Of a stretch of 22,014 nt of DNA, positions 13,278 through 21,991 are shown piece by piece (the first letter of the stretch is position 1; every line of letters starts with the position of its first letter). The position numbers and the translations under genes were made by a program. The notes below the pieces were generated by a model. That model had not been told where the DNA came from. It made no database searches and saw nothing but the letters and a program-made list of their open reading frames with translations. Source of the DNA: an uncultured Kiritimatiellota bacterium (lineage in GTDB: Bacteria; Verrucomicrobiota; Kiritimatiellia; RFP12; UBA1067); contig CAKUGW010000048.1 of assembly GCA_934654805.1 (NCBI GenBank), positions 1 to 22,014 on the forward strand. Direction: 5' to 3'.

Positions 13278-16109
13278 CTACTCCACCACTGGGGATGGCA
13301 CCGCGCGGCTGTCTATGCGAACGGGGCCGAGCAGACCGGACGGGGCGAGCGCGAGCGTCTTCTCCGGAAGGCCCCCGTCGGCGTAGTAGTCCCAGAGCGG
13401 CACGGCGACACGTCCGCGCGCGGGGCGCGGCACCCCCTTCAGCAGCCAGTCGGGGAATCGCGAGACACCCCGGCCCGGCTTCGCCTTCGCGATCCATCCC
13501 CAGTCCGGCAGCGAAGTCTCGTCGCCGTACGCAAGGTCCGTCGGCTCGCGCCGGTCGCCGAGAAGCCGGTTCTTCCACGTGTTGGTCACGCGGACGCGCA
13601 ACGTGTTCCTTCCCGCGCGCACGCCCGCCGTCGCCGACAACCGGTAGGGAGGACGCCACGCCGTCCCCAGCGCAACGCCGTTCAGCTCCGCCTCCGCAAT
13701 CACCTCCACGCGCCCGAGATCCAGCCGGAATTCGGCGTCCGCCACCTCCTCTGCCGTCAGGTCGAACGCCGCCTCGTAGACGGCCTCTCCCGAATGGAAG
13801 CGGACGCCCGGATCCTGCGACTCGCTCCAGGACTGCAGTTCGGGCCAGTCCTGCACGCCCTTCGGCGCGCCGCCGCCCGGCGCGAAGCAGACGCGCCACG
13901 GGCCGGCGATCTCCCGGCAGGCCGTGAACGGGCGCGGCGGCCGCGAAGCGCCGCGACGGCCCTGCGACGTCCGGCGGAACACGACGAAGAGGGCGTCGTC
14001 GGGAGCCATCTCCAGATTAACCTGCGTGCGCCCGTCGGGAAGCGCGCGCCAGGCGGACGCCTCCTGCATCGCCCCCGTCTCGGGGTTCCAGACCTCCGGC
14101 ACACGGGCGCCCGCGTCAAATGTCGCCGCGAGCGCCACGGCGTTCGTGTGTCCGCACGCAATGAAGAAGAAGCGAGTCTCGTCCGTCTCTCGCGCACCCG
14201 ACAGGACGTAGCGTTCCGCCGTCAGCGCGTCCAGGTTCTTCGAGGCGATCTCGACGGCCGGGCGGACGCCGACCGCCGCCAGCACCTCGGCGCGGGGCCT
14301 GTCCCCGGCCAGCACGCGCCCTTTCGCCCCGGCGGGCGGCGTGAAGTCGCCCCAGACCGTCGCGCCCGCGCGGATCAGCCCGCAGGTTCGCGCGATGACG
14401 TTGGACGCCGTCTCCGGCCGCAGTCCGCCCGTTCGCGGCACGCGCAGCACGGGATAGCGCCGACCGCTCGGCAGGACGATCCGCCCGTCGCCATCGACCC
14501 GGACATATCCTTCGCGCAGGAACATCGAAAGCGACAGCATGTCGGTCTCCGACGCCTGAACGGACAGGTCGCGGTCGATCCCGACCGTCAGCACCGGCAC
14601 GACGGCCTTTCCCTGCTGAAGCAGCGCCTGGCAGCGCGCCCAGTAGCGGTAGAACGCGCGCGCCGGACGGTGCCATGTCTGCGTCCGCCCGAAGTGCGAG
14701 CCCCAGAAGCCCATGGACAGGCCGGGGCGCACCTCGTTCCCGAACGGCTGGTGAACCCAATGATGCAGGACGAGGCGGTTGATGCCGCGCGCCAGCGCGG
14801 CGTCGCCCGACCGCTTGAAGTCACGCGGCGCCTCCGTCCAGCGCGAGACGCCCGGCCCGCCCGTGAACGCCTCGGACGCAACGACGTCGCGTCCCAGCGC
14901 ACGGCCGACCGCACCCGGAATGCCGGGGAAGCCGCCATAGAGCCAGGGCTTGTTCCCAAGCCAGGTCGGCACGCCGTTCCAGAACTCCACCATCGGCACG
15001 TCGCAGGCCGCAGCGGCCTCAAAGGGGTCGAACGGGCCGCCGTAGGGTTCCAGATGCAGTTCGACGCCGGTCCGCCGCGTCCAGTCGTGCAGAATCTCGT
15101 GGTAGTTACGGGCAAACAGCCGCCGGACGACGAAGTCCATGTCCGCCTTGAACCGCCTCGTGCGCGACGCCGACGCGACCGTGCGCCCGTCCAGCGCGGG
15201 CAGGAACGGCACGGGGTCGTAGCCGGCCAATTCCCTGAAGTCCGCACGGAAGCGCGGCGACCAGTTCTGCTTGCCCGCCTCGTAGGAGTCGACGGTGATC
15301 TGGACGAACGTCTTCCCCCAGTGGCGTCCGAGGCGCGCCTTCAGCGGATCCAGCCCCTCGCGGATGTGCAGCTCCGTCGCCTCCCGCGACAGCTTGTCCG
15401 TCTCGAGGCAAGTCTTCCGGATCTCGTCCGGAACGGGATGCGTCCGCTGCCCGGTCGGCGTGTAGCCGAAGCGGTAGACCGTCCAACTGCGGCCGACGGG
15501 AGCCTGCCAGTCGCGTGCGCCGTCGCGGAAGAGGGATGTCACGTCAAGAATGTCGTCTGCGGAGACCGGGTTGCCGTCGGGAACCGCCAAAACGGCGATG
15601 TCGCGGCAGAACCCCAGATTGGCCCACGGCCGCTTCAGCGCCGCGCCCTTCAGGATTTCGCCGCCGGGCACGGCCCGCTTCGTCCAGACGACCTTCTGCA
15701 TGGCGTGCGCGGGATCGATCCACGGGCCGCCCGTGACCGAGAAGCCAGGGCTGTTGTGCATGCCGATCTTCAGTCCGAGACGCGCCGCCTCGTCGACGGC
15801 GAACGTCACGGCGTCCCACCACGCCGCGTTGCGGTAGGCCATCGCCGCATTCACCTTGTTCGAGAGGACGCCCAGCCCGGCGTGCTCGGCAATCGTGAAG
15901 ATCGTCGCCCCGGCGACCCCCGAATCGCGCATGGCCTCCAGGTCCAGCGTGATGCCCTCGCGCGTCACGTTGTTGCCCTGCCAGTGCCACCACACCCAGA
16001 CGCCCGCCTCGCGCGGCGGATCCCTGAACGCCTTCTCGAGCGGTTCCGCGCAAAGGGGCGAGACGGCCGTCGCGGCCATCATGCAAAGCGTGCCGATGCG
16101 TACGTTCAT
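13278..16109 (-). CDS. GH106-like alpha-L-rhamnosidase, secreted
   Basis: A 943-residue exported enzyme. The ATG at 16109 follows an AGGAG site by six bases, and the signal peptide ends near residue 21 (VSPLCA). The barrel start VWVWWHWQGNNVTREG (37-52) with DLEAMRDSGVAGATIF is characteristic of the GH106 family. Other conserved blocks are KIGMHNSPGFSVTGGPWIDP, DSYEAGKQNWSP and HLEPYGGPFDP (E354), with ASEAFTGGPG (E413); these glutamates are candidate catalytic residues. A GH2-like galactose-binding jelly-roll lies near the C-terminus (DLGRVEVIAEAELNGVALGT, WRPPYRLS). Family members release terminal alpha-L-rhamnose from plant pectins and arabinogalactan using Ca2+. It lies 37 bases after the GH30 copy 2 stop and appears to end the minus CAZyme operon. 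Confidence 0.86.
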   Translation of the reverse strand: MNVRIGTLCMMAATAVSPLCAEPLEKAFRDPPREAGVWVWWHWQGNNVTREGITLDLEAMRDSGVAGATIFTIAEHAGLGVLSNKVNAAMAYRNAAWWDAVTFAVDEAARLGLKIGMHNSPGFSVTGGPWIDPAHAMQKVVWTKRAVPGGEILKGAALKRPWANLGFCRDIAVLAVPDGNPVSADDILDVTSLFRDGARDWQAPVGRSWTVYRFGYTPTGQRTHPVPDEIRKTCLETDKLSREATELHIREGLDPLKARLGRHWGKTFVQITVDSYEAGKQNWSPRFRADFRELAGYDPVPFLPALDGRTVASASRTRRFKADMDFVVRRLFARNYHEILHDWTRRTGVELHLEPYGGPFDPFEAAAACDVPMVEFWNGVPTWLGNKPWLYGGFPGIPGAVGRALGRDVVASEAFTGGPGVSRWTEAPRDFKRSGDAALARGINRLVLHHWVHQPFGNEVRPGLSMGFWGSHFGRTQTWHRPARAFYRYWARCQALLQQGKAVVPVLTVGIDRDLSVQASETDMLSLSMFLREGYVRVDGDGRIVLPSGRRYPVLRVPRTGGLRPETASNVIARTCGLIRAGATVWGDFTPPAGAKGRVLAGDRPRAEVLAAVGVRPAVEIASKNLDALTAERYVLSGARETDETRFFFIACGHTNAVALAATFDAGARVPEVWNPETGAMQEASAWRALPDGRTQVNLEMAPDDALFVVFRRTSQGRRGASRPPRPFTACREIAGPWRVCFAPGGGAPKGVQDWPELQSWSESQDPGVRFHSGEAVYEAAFDLTAEEVADAEFRLDLGRVEVIAEAELNGVALGTAWRPPYRLSATAGVRAGRNTLRVRVTNTWKNRLLGDRREPTDLAYGDETSLPDWGWIAKAKPGRGVSRFPDWLLKGVPRPARGRVAVPLWDYYADGGLPEKTLALAPSGLLGPVRIDSRAVPSPVVE

Positions 16110-16146
16110 GTCTGTCTCCTTGTGAATTTGGTCTCTGCCCGGAACG

Positions 16147-17583
16147 TCACTTCGGGATCACCGCCGTCGTGAGCGCGTTCGCCAGCGCCTGGACGATCAG
16201 ATAGCGGTCTTTGTGTTTGATCTGAACCTGCACGGGCGAGAACGGGTCGCCGTCCGCCGGCCGGCAGCCGATGACGACGACCTGCGAACCGTCGGGATTG
16301 CGGAAGGCCGAGCAGGCTGTCCGCCGATCATTCCGCCGTGCCCAGTCCGATTCGCCGGCCTTCCAGAAGCCTTTCAGGACGTCCGCGCCGCAGCGGACGA
16401 ACCGCCCGAAGTGGCAAAACGCCTTGAACTGCTCGCTCGGCACGGCCTCGCCCGTGACGGAATTGAGCTCGACGAAGCCCGCACAGGGGAATCCGCCCGA
16501 GATGTTCGGCTGGCCGTGCTCGTCCAAGACCATGCACCAGCTCGTGAAGCCGCCGCAGCCGCCGTTGAAGGTGCGCATCATCAGGTCGCCCCACCAGAGC
16601 ATGTCGCGGCGATAGCGGTCGACGTGCGGCCCCATCTCCGTCATGACCATGGGCAGCTTCGGGTACTTCTCGTGGATGGGCTTGATCCACTCGGGCCGGC
16701 CGACGTACGGGTGCCACGCGACCGCGCCGATGCTCTCAAGGACGCCCTTGCGCGCAAGCGACCGGAAGACGCGGTTCGTCCCGTCGAAGTTGTGGTCCCA
16801 CAGCCAGGGCCGGGTCGCAAGCCCCGCCGCCCTGAGGGCGGGCGCGAGATGGTTGACGATGAAGTCCGCCTCCTGCTCCCCCGTCCAGAGGCAGGTGGGC
16901 GACAGGCCGGACTGGTCGCATTCGGGCTCGTTCTGCACGGTCAGCGCCGCGATGTCGACGCCCTCCTTCTTATAGGCCTGCACGTACTTCACGAGATAGT
17001 TTGCATACACGTCGAAATGCCTGTCGAGCATGCGCCCGCCGGCGATGTTCCCGTTGTCCTTCATCCACGCCGGAGGCGACCACGGCGAGGCGAAGAACGA
17101 GATGGACGGGTTGACCGACTGGATTTCCTTCACGACCGGCAGGATATGCGCGCGGTCGGGCTCGATCGAGAAGCTCTTCAGCTCCGTGTCACCCGGCGTG
17201 TCGTCGTAGGTGTAGGCGCGCAGGGAGTAGTCGCTCGACCCGACCTGCAGACGCGCGACGGAAAGCCCCGCGCCCGCCGGCGTCCAAACCATGCGCAGGA
17301 CCGCCGCGCGTTTCTCCGCCGGCAGACGGGAGAGGAGGCAGCACGACGACTCCGGAAGCGACACCCCGAGCCCCGTGAACGGATGGCCGGAGAACGCGGC
17401 GTCCAGGTCGACCGTGTTCGCGTTCCCCTGCGGGAGGGCCGACCAGAAGTTGGCCGTGACCTCCCGCATCCCGCCGCGCGCCTCCGTGCGGTAGACGCGC
17501 GTCTCCGCCGCCACCGCGTCAACGCCCATCGTCAGCGCCAACAGCCCAACCGCCAGCAAAGGACATCCCATGGATTCTTTCAT
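16147..17583 (-). CDS. GH30 family glycoside hydrolase (copy 2)
   Basis: A 478-residue exported enzyme starting at ATG 17583. A TTG at 17595 would add four residues, but the AGGGG before 17583 favours the ATG. The signal peptide runs to about residue 26 (GVDAVAA). Motifs match copy 1 almost word for word: FTGLGVSLPESS, QVGSSDYSLRAYTYDD, acid/base E219 in LTVQNEPECD and nucleophile E316 in MVMTEMGPH. By eye roughly four residues in five are identical from residue 35 to the end, including the long stretch around GGCGGFTSWCM. Differences are concentrated in the signal peptide and surface loops. It sits 19 bases after the PATR stop in the minus operon, and substrate specificity may differ subtly from copy 1. 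Confidence 0.9.
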   Translation of the reverse strand: MKESMGCPLLAVGLLALTMGVDAVAAETRVYRTEARGGMREVTANFWSALPQGNANTVDLDAAFSGHPFTGLGVSLPESSCCLLSRLPAEKRAAVLRMVWTPAGAGLSVARLQVGSSDYSLRAYTYDDTPGDTELKSFSIEPDRAHILPVVKEIQSVNPSISFFASPWSPPAWMKDNGNIAGGRMLDRHFDVYANYLVKYVQAYKKEGVDIAALTVQNEPECDQSGLSPTCLWTGEQEADFIVNHLAPALRAAGLATRPWLWDHNFDGTNRVFRSLARKGVLESIGAVAWHPYVGRPEWIKPIHEKYPKLPMVMTEMGPHVDRYRRDMLWWGDLMMRTFNGGCGGFTSWCMVLDEHGQPNISGGFPCAGFVELNSVTGEAVPSEQFKAFCHFGRFVRCGADVLKGFWKAGESDWARRNDRRTACSAFRNPDGSQVVVIGCRPADGDPFSPVQVQIKHKDRYLIVQALANALTTAVIPK

Positions 17584-17602
17584 TCGCCCCCTCAACTTCC
17601 TG

Positions 17603-20176
17603 TCAGCGGATGATCAGGCAGCCGCCGCGTCTTGACCCGAACTTCAGGGCATTGCCCGACTTGATCAGGAACCATTTTTCGCCAACTTCTCCCGACAAAA
17701 CGGGTACGGCTCCAGCCAGCCCGTCCGTCGCGCGCAAGACGATGCGGCTCCTGCTCTGGACATAGGTCGCAAGGTTTTCGGGATCGACGATCTTCACGGC
17801 GACATTTTCCCCGAACGAAAGCGCTGCATTGACGGTCAGCGGTCGGGCGTCTTCCGAGAAAAGATCGGCGACCGTGATTTCAAGCTCTTCCGTCACCGTC
17901 AATGTGTCGCAATTCACCGTTCCGCCGGAGCCGGACAGGACGGACACCGTCAGCGCCTTGCCGGCGGCGTCGAACGTCGCGCCAGGCAAAACCGTCAACG
18001 GCGTGTTCCTCGGGAAGGACTGGTCGCCCGAAACGGTCAGCGTTCCCGCTTCAACGACCGTGCCGCCCGTGTAGGTGTTGACGCCGCCAAGGGCCAAGGT
18101 CGGTGCGCCGCGCTTCACGAGCTTGCCGCCCGCGCGCCTCGCCTCCGTCAGCGTACGTGTACATTCGTAGCGCGACGTGCCGTTCGCCGAACGCACGTAC
18201 ACCTTCGTTGTCTCGTCATAGCCGCTTCCCGGCGCCGCGACCGCAATCTTCGTCAACTTGTGCGCCGTCGGATCGCACGTCGCCATCGCCACCGCGCCAT
18301 GGCTGCCGGACGGTCCCTCAATCTCGACAAAAGCCGGGCCGACATACACCTCCTTGTCATAGTCCTCGTTGTTGTCTGGAAGTTCAATCGTCGCCAAACC
18401 GCGTCCCGTCGCATCCGACAGGTTGCTGTCGATGGTCAACTTGGAATTCGCCGTGACTTCCACAGTCTCCGATTCAGCCTTCAAATCCGACAGATCGACA
18501 ATCAAGCCGGATTCGCCGACCGTCCAAGACTGCGGGTTGGTCTTGTCAGCCCTTAGGTAATTCTCCGCCCACGAGGCCCAGAACGTCGGCTTGACCACAC
18601 CGCCGTTGACATAAATGCCGCTTGCGGTCGCCGCCGCGTCGTTCTCGCAATACAAACGTCCGACCTTCAAAACGCCGCCTTCCGTGACGACCACACGGGT
18701 TGTCGCAGCACCGCTCGCCGGGCCCAAGATCAATTTAGATGTCTCGTAAGTCGCGCCTTCGCCCGTCACGACGAGGACGCCCGTCGCGCCATCGCCCGCC
18801 GCCAATCGGGTCGTTTTCGTCCGGTCATATTCATAATTGGCCGTTGCCTTGAAAGTGCCGCCGTTCACGCCGATCCACACGTCGCTTTTCACGCCGCCCG
18901 TGTCGTTCAAAGATGTCACAACGCCGTTTGTCGCGGAAATCGCGCCGTTTTCCAAGAGCAAGAATCCCCGTGCGCCCGTGCCGGACCCAACGTTCAGCAA
19001 CCCGGCAAAGGCCGCCGTGCCGCCTGTCATGACATAGGCGGAACAGGAGTTGTCCACCTGCCCCAGACGGACAATCCACCCGTTTGGGTTGTCCGCACGG
19101 AAATTGCCGGCCGTCTGCCAGACCGCGCACGGCGCCGACTCCTTGCCCGAACCGCACAGACGCAACATGTTGCCGACCGTGAAGTCCGCGCCGATAAAGG
19201 TCACACCGCCCTGAAACCAGACGCTTCCCGTTGAGGCGAAGGGCCCGTCAAAGTAATGGAGGCCTTTCCCCGCCAAGACAACATCCGCCGTCGCAGCGAC
19301 CGCGCCCGCCATCCGTGTGACAGAACTCGCCGCATCCTGTGAGACGGTCGTTCCCACCGAGATTGTCACGGGCTGTGCAAGACCGTTTTCGCCGCTCCAT
19401 TTTCCCTTGAAGGCGCCGCCAGCGAAGACAACCTTGCAATTCCACTGCTTGGCGCCGTGCGCTTCGAGCGTACCGCCTTCCATCCTCAGAACGGTGTTCG
19501 CGGGATCCTCAAAAACAGGGTCGTTCTGCCAGGCGATGACCCCCGTCTTGTTGCAAATCGTACCCGCACCGACAGTCAGCGTCTTTCCGCTCCGCATCAT
19601 CCAGTTCGCACCGCCGTCCACACGCGTCAACGTATGCCCGTTGAGATTGAGCGCGGAGCAGATGCCGAAACGCGAGGGGATTGCGATGGAAGCGTCGCCT
19701 GTGAGGGTCAGCGATTCGAGCATGTTGTCATTCTGACCGCTCCCTGGATCCGTATAGCGGAACGCGCCCTTGCCGTCCACGCCCTGGCCCTGAATCGCCA
19801 CATTGTGCCCGGCAAAGAAGACGGTGTCCCATCCGCGGGGATTGGCGAAGTTGAGGTGTAGCGTCGCCGCGTCACCCGTCACCTCGATTTTCGTGCCCGT
19901 GCCGACGGCCCCCGCGTCCTTTAGCGTCAGCGTTCCCGCCTGGACGTCGACCGCGCCCGTGAACGCCGTTGTCGCCGCCGTCAGCACGGCCTCGCCAACG
20001 CCGGTCTTGACAAGTTGGCTCACATCGCCCGGCAAGGGCTGGTCGTAGGTCACGCTTTCGCGGGTGTCCAACGTGAGAACGCCGTTGACGACGGTCGGAA
20101 ACTCCGCCGCAAAGGCAAGTCCGTGCAATGTGGCCGCCAACGCGGCACAAGACAGTCTGAATCTGAATGCGTTCAT
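17603..20176 (-). CDS. Secreted autotransporter-associated beta-strand (PATR) repeat protein
   Basis: The 857-residue protein has a signal peptide ending near residue 24 (HGLAFAAEF). The body is rich in G, T and V and reads as a long parallel beta-solenoid. PATR-type motifs are recognisable near 56-85 (LVKTGVGEAVLTAATT, FTGAVDVQAGTLTL) and near 685-720 (LVKRGAPTLALGG, NTYTGGTVVEAGTLTVSG). No autotransporter barrel follows; the protein ends in a basic-glycine-hydrophobic tail (FGSRRGGCLIIR). It probably acts at the cell surface as an adhesin or glycan-binding scaffold; no enzymatic site is visible. Its ATG overlaps the upstream beta-helix stop by four bases (ATGA), with AAGGAA eight bases ahead, so the two are translationally coupled. 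The gene is visibly less GC-rich than its neighbours. Confidence 0.83.
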   Translation of the reverse strand: MNAFRFRLSCAALAATLHGLAFAAEFPTVVNGVLTLDTRESVTYDQPLPGDVSQLVKTGVGEAVLTAATTAFTGAVDVQAGTLTLKDAGAVGTGTKIEVTGDAATLHLNFANPRGWDTVFFAGHNVAIQGQGVDGKGAFRYTDPGSGQNDNMLESLTLTGDASIAIPSRFGICSALNLNGHTLTRVDGGANWMMRSGKTLTVGAGTICNKTGVIAWQNDPVFEDPANTVLRMEGGTLEAHGAKQWNCKVVFAGGAFKGKWSGENGLAQPVTISVGTTVSQDAASSVTRMAGAVAATADVVLAGKGLHYFDGPFASTGSVWFQGGVTFIGADFTVGNMLRLCGSGKESAPCAVWQTAGNFRADNPNGWIVRLGQVDNSCSAYVMTGGTAAFAGLLNVGSGTGARGFLLLENGAISATNGVVTSLNDTGGVKSDVWIGVNGGTFKATANYEYDRTKTTRLAAGDGATGVLVVTGEGATYETSKLILGPASGAATTRVVVTEGGVLKVGRLYCENDAAATASGIYVNGGVVKPTFWASWAENYLRADKTNPQSWTVGESGLIVDLSDLKAESETVEVTANSKLTIDSNLSDATGRGLATIELPDNNEDYDKEVYVGPAFVEIEGPSGSHGAVAMATCDPTAHKLTKIAVAAPGSGYDETTKVYVRSANGTSRYECTRTLTEARRAGGKLVKRGAPTLALGGVNTYTGGTVVEAGTLTVSGDQSFPRNTPLTVLPGATFDAAGKALTVSVLSGSGGTVNCDTLTVTEELEITVADLFSEDARPLTVNAALSFGENVAVKIVDPENLATYVQSRSRIVLRATDGLAGAVPVLSGEVGEKWFLIKSGNALKFGSRRGGCLIIR

Positions 20177-21924
20177 CGTTTTTGTTCCTTGTTGTTGTCT
20201 GTGTGTTGTTTTGAAATCTTGGATTCGATAAACTCGACCTTGCCGCAGCTGGCGTCCGGCACGGGATACTTGCCGCAGCCGATGAACGTGTTGTCCTCAA
20301 AGCGGATGCGGTCGAAAATCGGATAAGTCGAGGTCTCCCATCCCTGCGCATAGCTCGGCTGGCGGAGATAGGCCGAAAGGAAGATCACCTCATCCCGCTT
20401 CTTGCCTCGGGCGCCGGCCTGGCAGTTGTCGAACGTGCAGTTGCGCACGACGCAGTTCGTCACGCCGACCCCTTCGCACCAGAGATTCTCCGTCCAGCCG
20501 GTCATGATCTTCAGAGCCTCGTTCTCGGTGTGCCAGAAGCGGCAGTTCTCGATCAGCACGTCGTTGCACTGGATGATCACGCCGCGCGCGCGGTTGCCGC
20601 CGAAGGTGCAGTTCTTCAGCACGACGCCATCCGAACAGTACGCACGATTGAGGAGGACAAAGCCGTACTTGTGTGTCTTGGGCGGCACGGGGCGATCGAA
20701 CGTGACGCGCGCACCGCGCGGGTTGTCCGGGAGCGGCCGCTTCGCGACGACCGTGCAGACGGCGTTGGAGCAGGGCGAATAGTCGGCGTTTCGAATCTCC
20801 ACCTGATCCCCGACCTCGACAGCCCCCGCGCCGTTTCGAATCTCCAGCGTGTCCGCCGCGCGCACATCCGGCGCCCACGCCGTGCAGTCGTGGACGTTGA
20901 GGCAGTCGTCCGCCCCGAGCGCGAAGTCGCAGTCCTCAAGCCGCAGGTTCCCCCGAGACTTCACCACATGCACATGGTCGGCCGTGCAGGAGATGACGCG
21001 CTTCGGGTCGTCCGCCGGCGGACGAATCGTCACGCGCCGAAACAGCGTGTCGCGCTGCTTGCCGGCGATCATGAACGCGGCACCGGGACAGGAGAGGACG
21101 TTCACGTCTTCGACTGTCAGCCCGTTGTTCGAGGCCAGCTGAAAGCAATGGCGGTCGTAATAGTAATGCTGCGCACGCCAGACGGATCCGGTCGGCAAGT
21201 TCGCCGCGCCCTGGTAAATGCGCAGCACGTTGTCCGACAGCCATTCTTTCCTCTTGTCCTTCCGTGGACCGACCCATGACATGTCGACGCCGCGTCCGAG
21301 ATCGGAGAGCGCGGTGCCGACCGCCCGCGCCTCCACATCCCAGGCGCTCAGGTAGGCGATGCGCACGTCCCGGCGGGGAAACCGTTTGTAGTCGATGAAT
21401 TCAAGATCGAAGCATCTGTCATTGGCTTCAGTCACTTTTACGAGGCTGCCGAGCGGATCCTTCTCCCAGTCCCAGTCGACGGAGAGGTTCTTGATCGTCA
21501 TCCGCTCGCAGTCCATCACGCGGAAGCTCTCGCCCTTCTTGCGGAAGAAGACGAACTTCGCGCCGCCGCCGTCAAACGTGAAGTCGCGCAGCCGCTCCAT
21601 CCAGACGGGCGTGTCGGACGTGAAGCGGTAGGTGCCGGGGGCGACCTCCAAGCCAATCGCCTTGTTCTTGCGGCAGTAGTCAAGCGCCCTGTTCAACGCG
21701 GAGACGTTATCCGCCGAATCGTGGGAAACGCCAAACGCCGCCGCCTCGACAATCGGCCTCTGCGGAGGTTCAGCCGCGCACGCGCATGCGCACAGCATGG
21801 CCAAGGACAGGACAATGTTCATTGCCCCCTGTAGGGTGGTGACAGGCGCGTCGGTGCGACTTCTCGTCGACGAACGCACAGATAGCCGGTTCGGTTGCCG
21901 TTTCCGCTTTTTCATGGTCTGCAT
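20173..21924 (-). CDS. Secreted right-handed parallel beta-helix protein (GH110-like or pectate-lyase-like)
   Basis: Up to 583 residues. After the N-terminus comes a pectate-lyase/glycosidase type beta-helix: FTFDGGGAKFVFF, MTIKNLSVDWDW, LTVEDVNVLSCPGAAF, LRLEDCDFALGADDCLNVHD, VVLKNCTFGGNRARG, VLIENCRFWHTENEAL. The DGGG, ..VDWD.. and DDxxNVH motifs resemble GH110 alpha-galactosidases, but the family is not certain. The start is ambiguous: ATG 21924 and 21915 give a basic 30-residue leader before the hydrophobic stretch, whereas ATG 21822 begins directly at the signal peptide (MNIVLSLAMLCACACAAEPP) without a basic n-region. It is the first gene of the minus operon, overlapping the PATR gene by 4 bp. 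Confidence 0.8.
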   Translation of the reverse strand: MQTMKKRKRQPNRLSVRSSTRSRTDAPVTTLQGAMNIVLSLAMLCACACAAEPPQRPIVEAAAFGVSHDSADNVSALNRALDYCRKNKAIGLEVAPGTYRFTSDTPVWMERLRDFTFDGGGAKFVFFRKKGESFRVMDCERMTIKNLSVDWDWEKDPLGSLVKVTEANDRCFDLEFIDYKRFPRRDVRIAYLSAWDVEARAVGTALSDLGRGVDMSWVGPRKDKRKEWLSDNVLRIYQGAANLPTGSVWRAQHYYYDRHCFQLASNNGLTVEDVNVLSCPGAAFMIAGKQRDTLFRRVTIRPPADDPKRVISCTADHVHVVKSRGNLRLEDCDFALGADDCLNVHDCTAWAPDVRAADTLEIRNGAGAVEVGDQVEIRNADYSPCSNAVCTVVAKRPLPDNPRGARVTFDRPVPPKTHKYGFVLLNRAYCSDGVVLKNCTFGGNRARGVIIQCNDVLIENCRFWHTENEALKIMTGWTENLWCEGVGVTNCVVRNCTFDNCQAGARGKKRDEVIFLSAYLRQPSYAQGWETSTYPIFDRIRFEDNTFIGCGKYPVPDASCGKVEFIESKISKQHTDNNKEQKR

Positions 21925-21976
21925 CTTGGTTTGTGCTAAGTGCCGCTTCCAGAGGTAAAGTTGATTTCGTTGATGG

Positions 21977-21991
21977 TTTACCCCCTGTAAA
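21977..21991. promoter_or_regulatory. Small inverted repeat upstream of the minus CAZyme operon
   Basis: TTTAC and GTAAA form a 5-bp inverted repeat around CCCCT, about 55 bases upstream of the first minus-strand start codon. Its CCCCCTGTA core (21981-21989) recurs at 21825-21833, just before the alternative internal ATG. A regulatory role is possible. No convincing -10/-35 pair was found between 21925 and the window end, so the promoter is unplaced. Confidence 0.25.

Noticed and set aside
13221..16172. 983-codon plus-strand open frame across GH106
   Set aside because: A shadow of the GH106 gene. Only the first few codons with the ribosome site are of interest; the rest has no family features.
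16213..17613. 466-codon plus-strand open frame across GH30 copy 2
   Set aside because: Antisense shadow. A similar shadow lies opposite GH30 copy 1 (8523-9638), as expected from paralogous coding strands rather than a conserved antisense gene.
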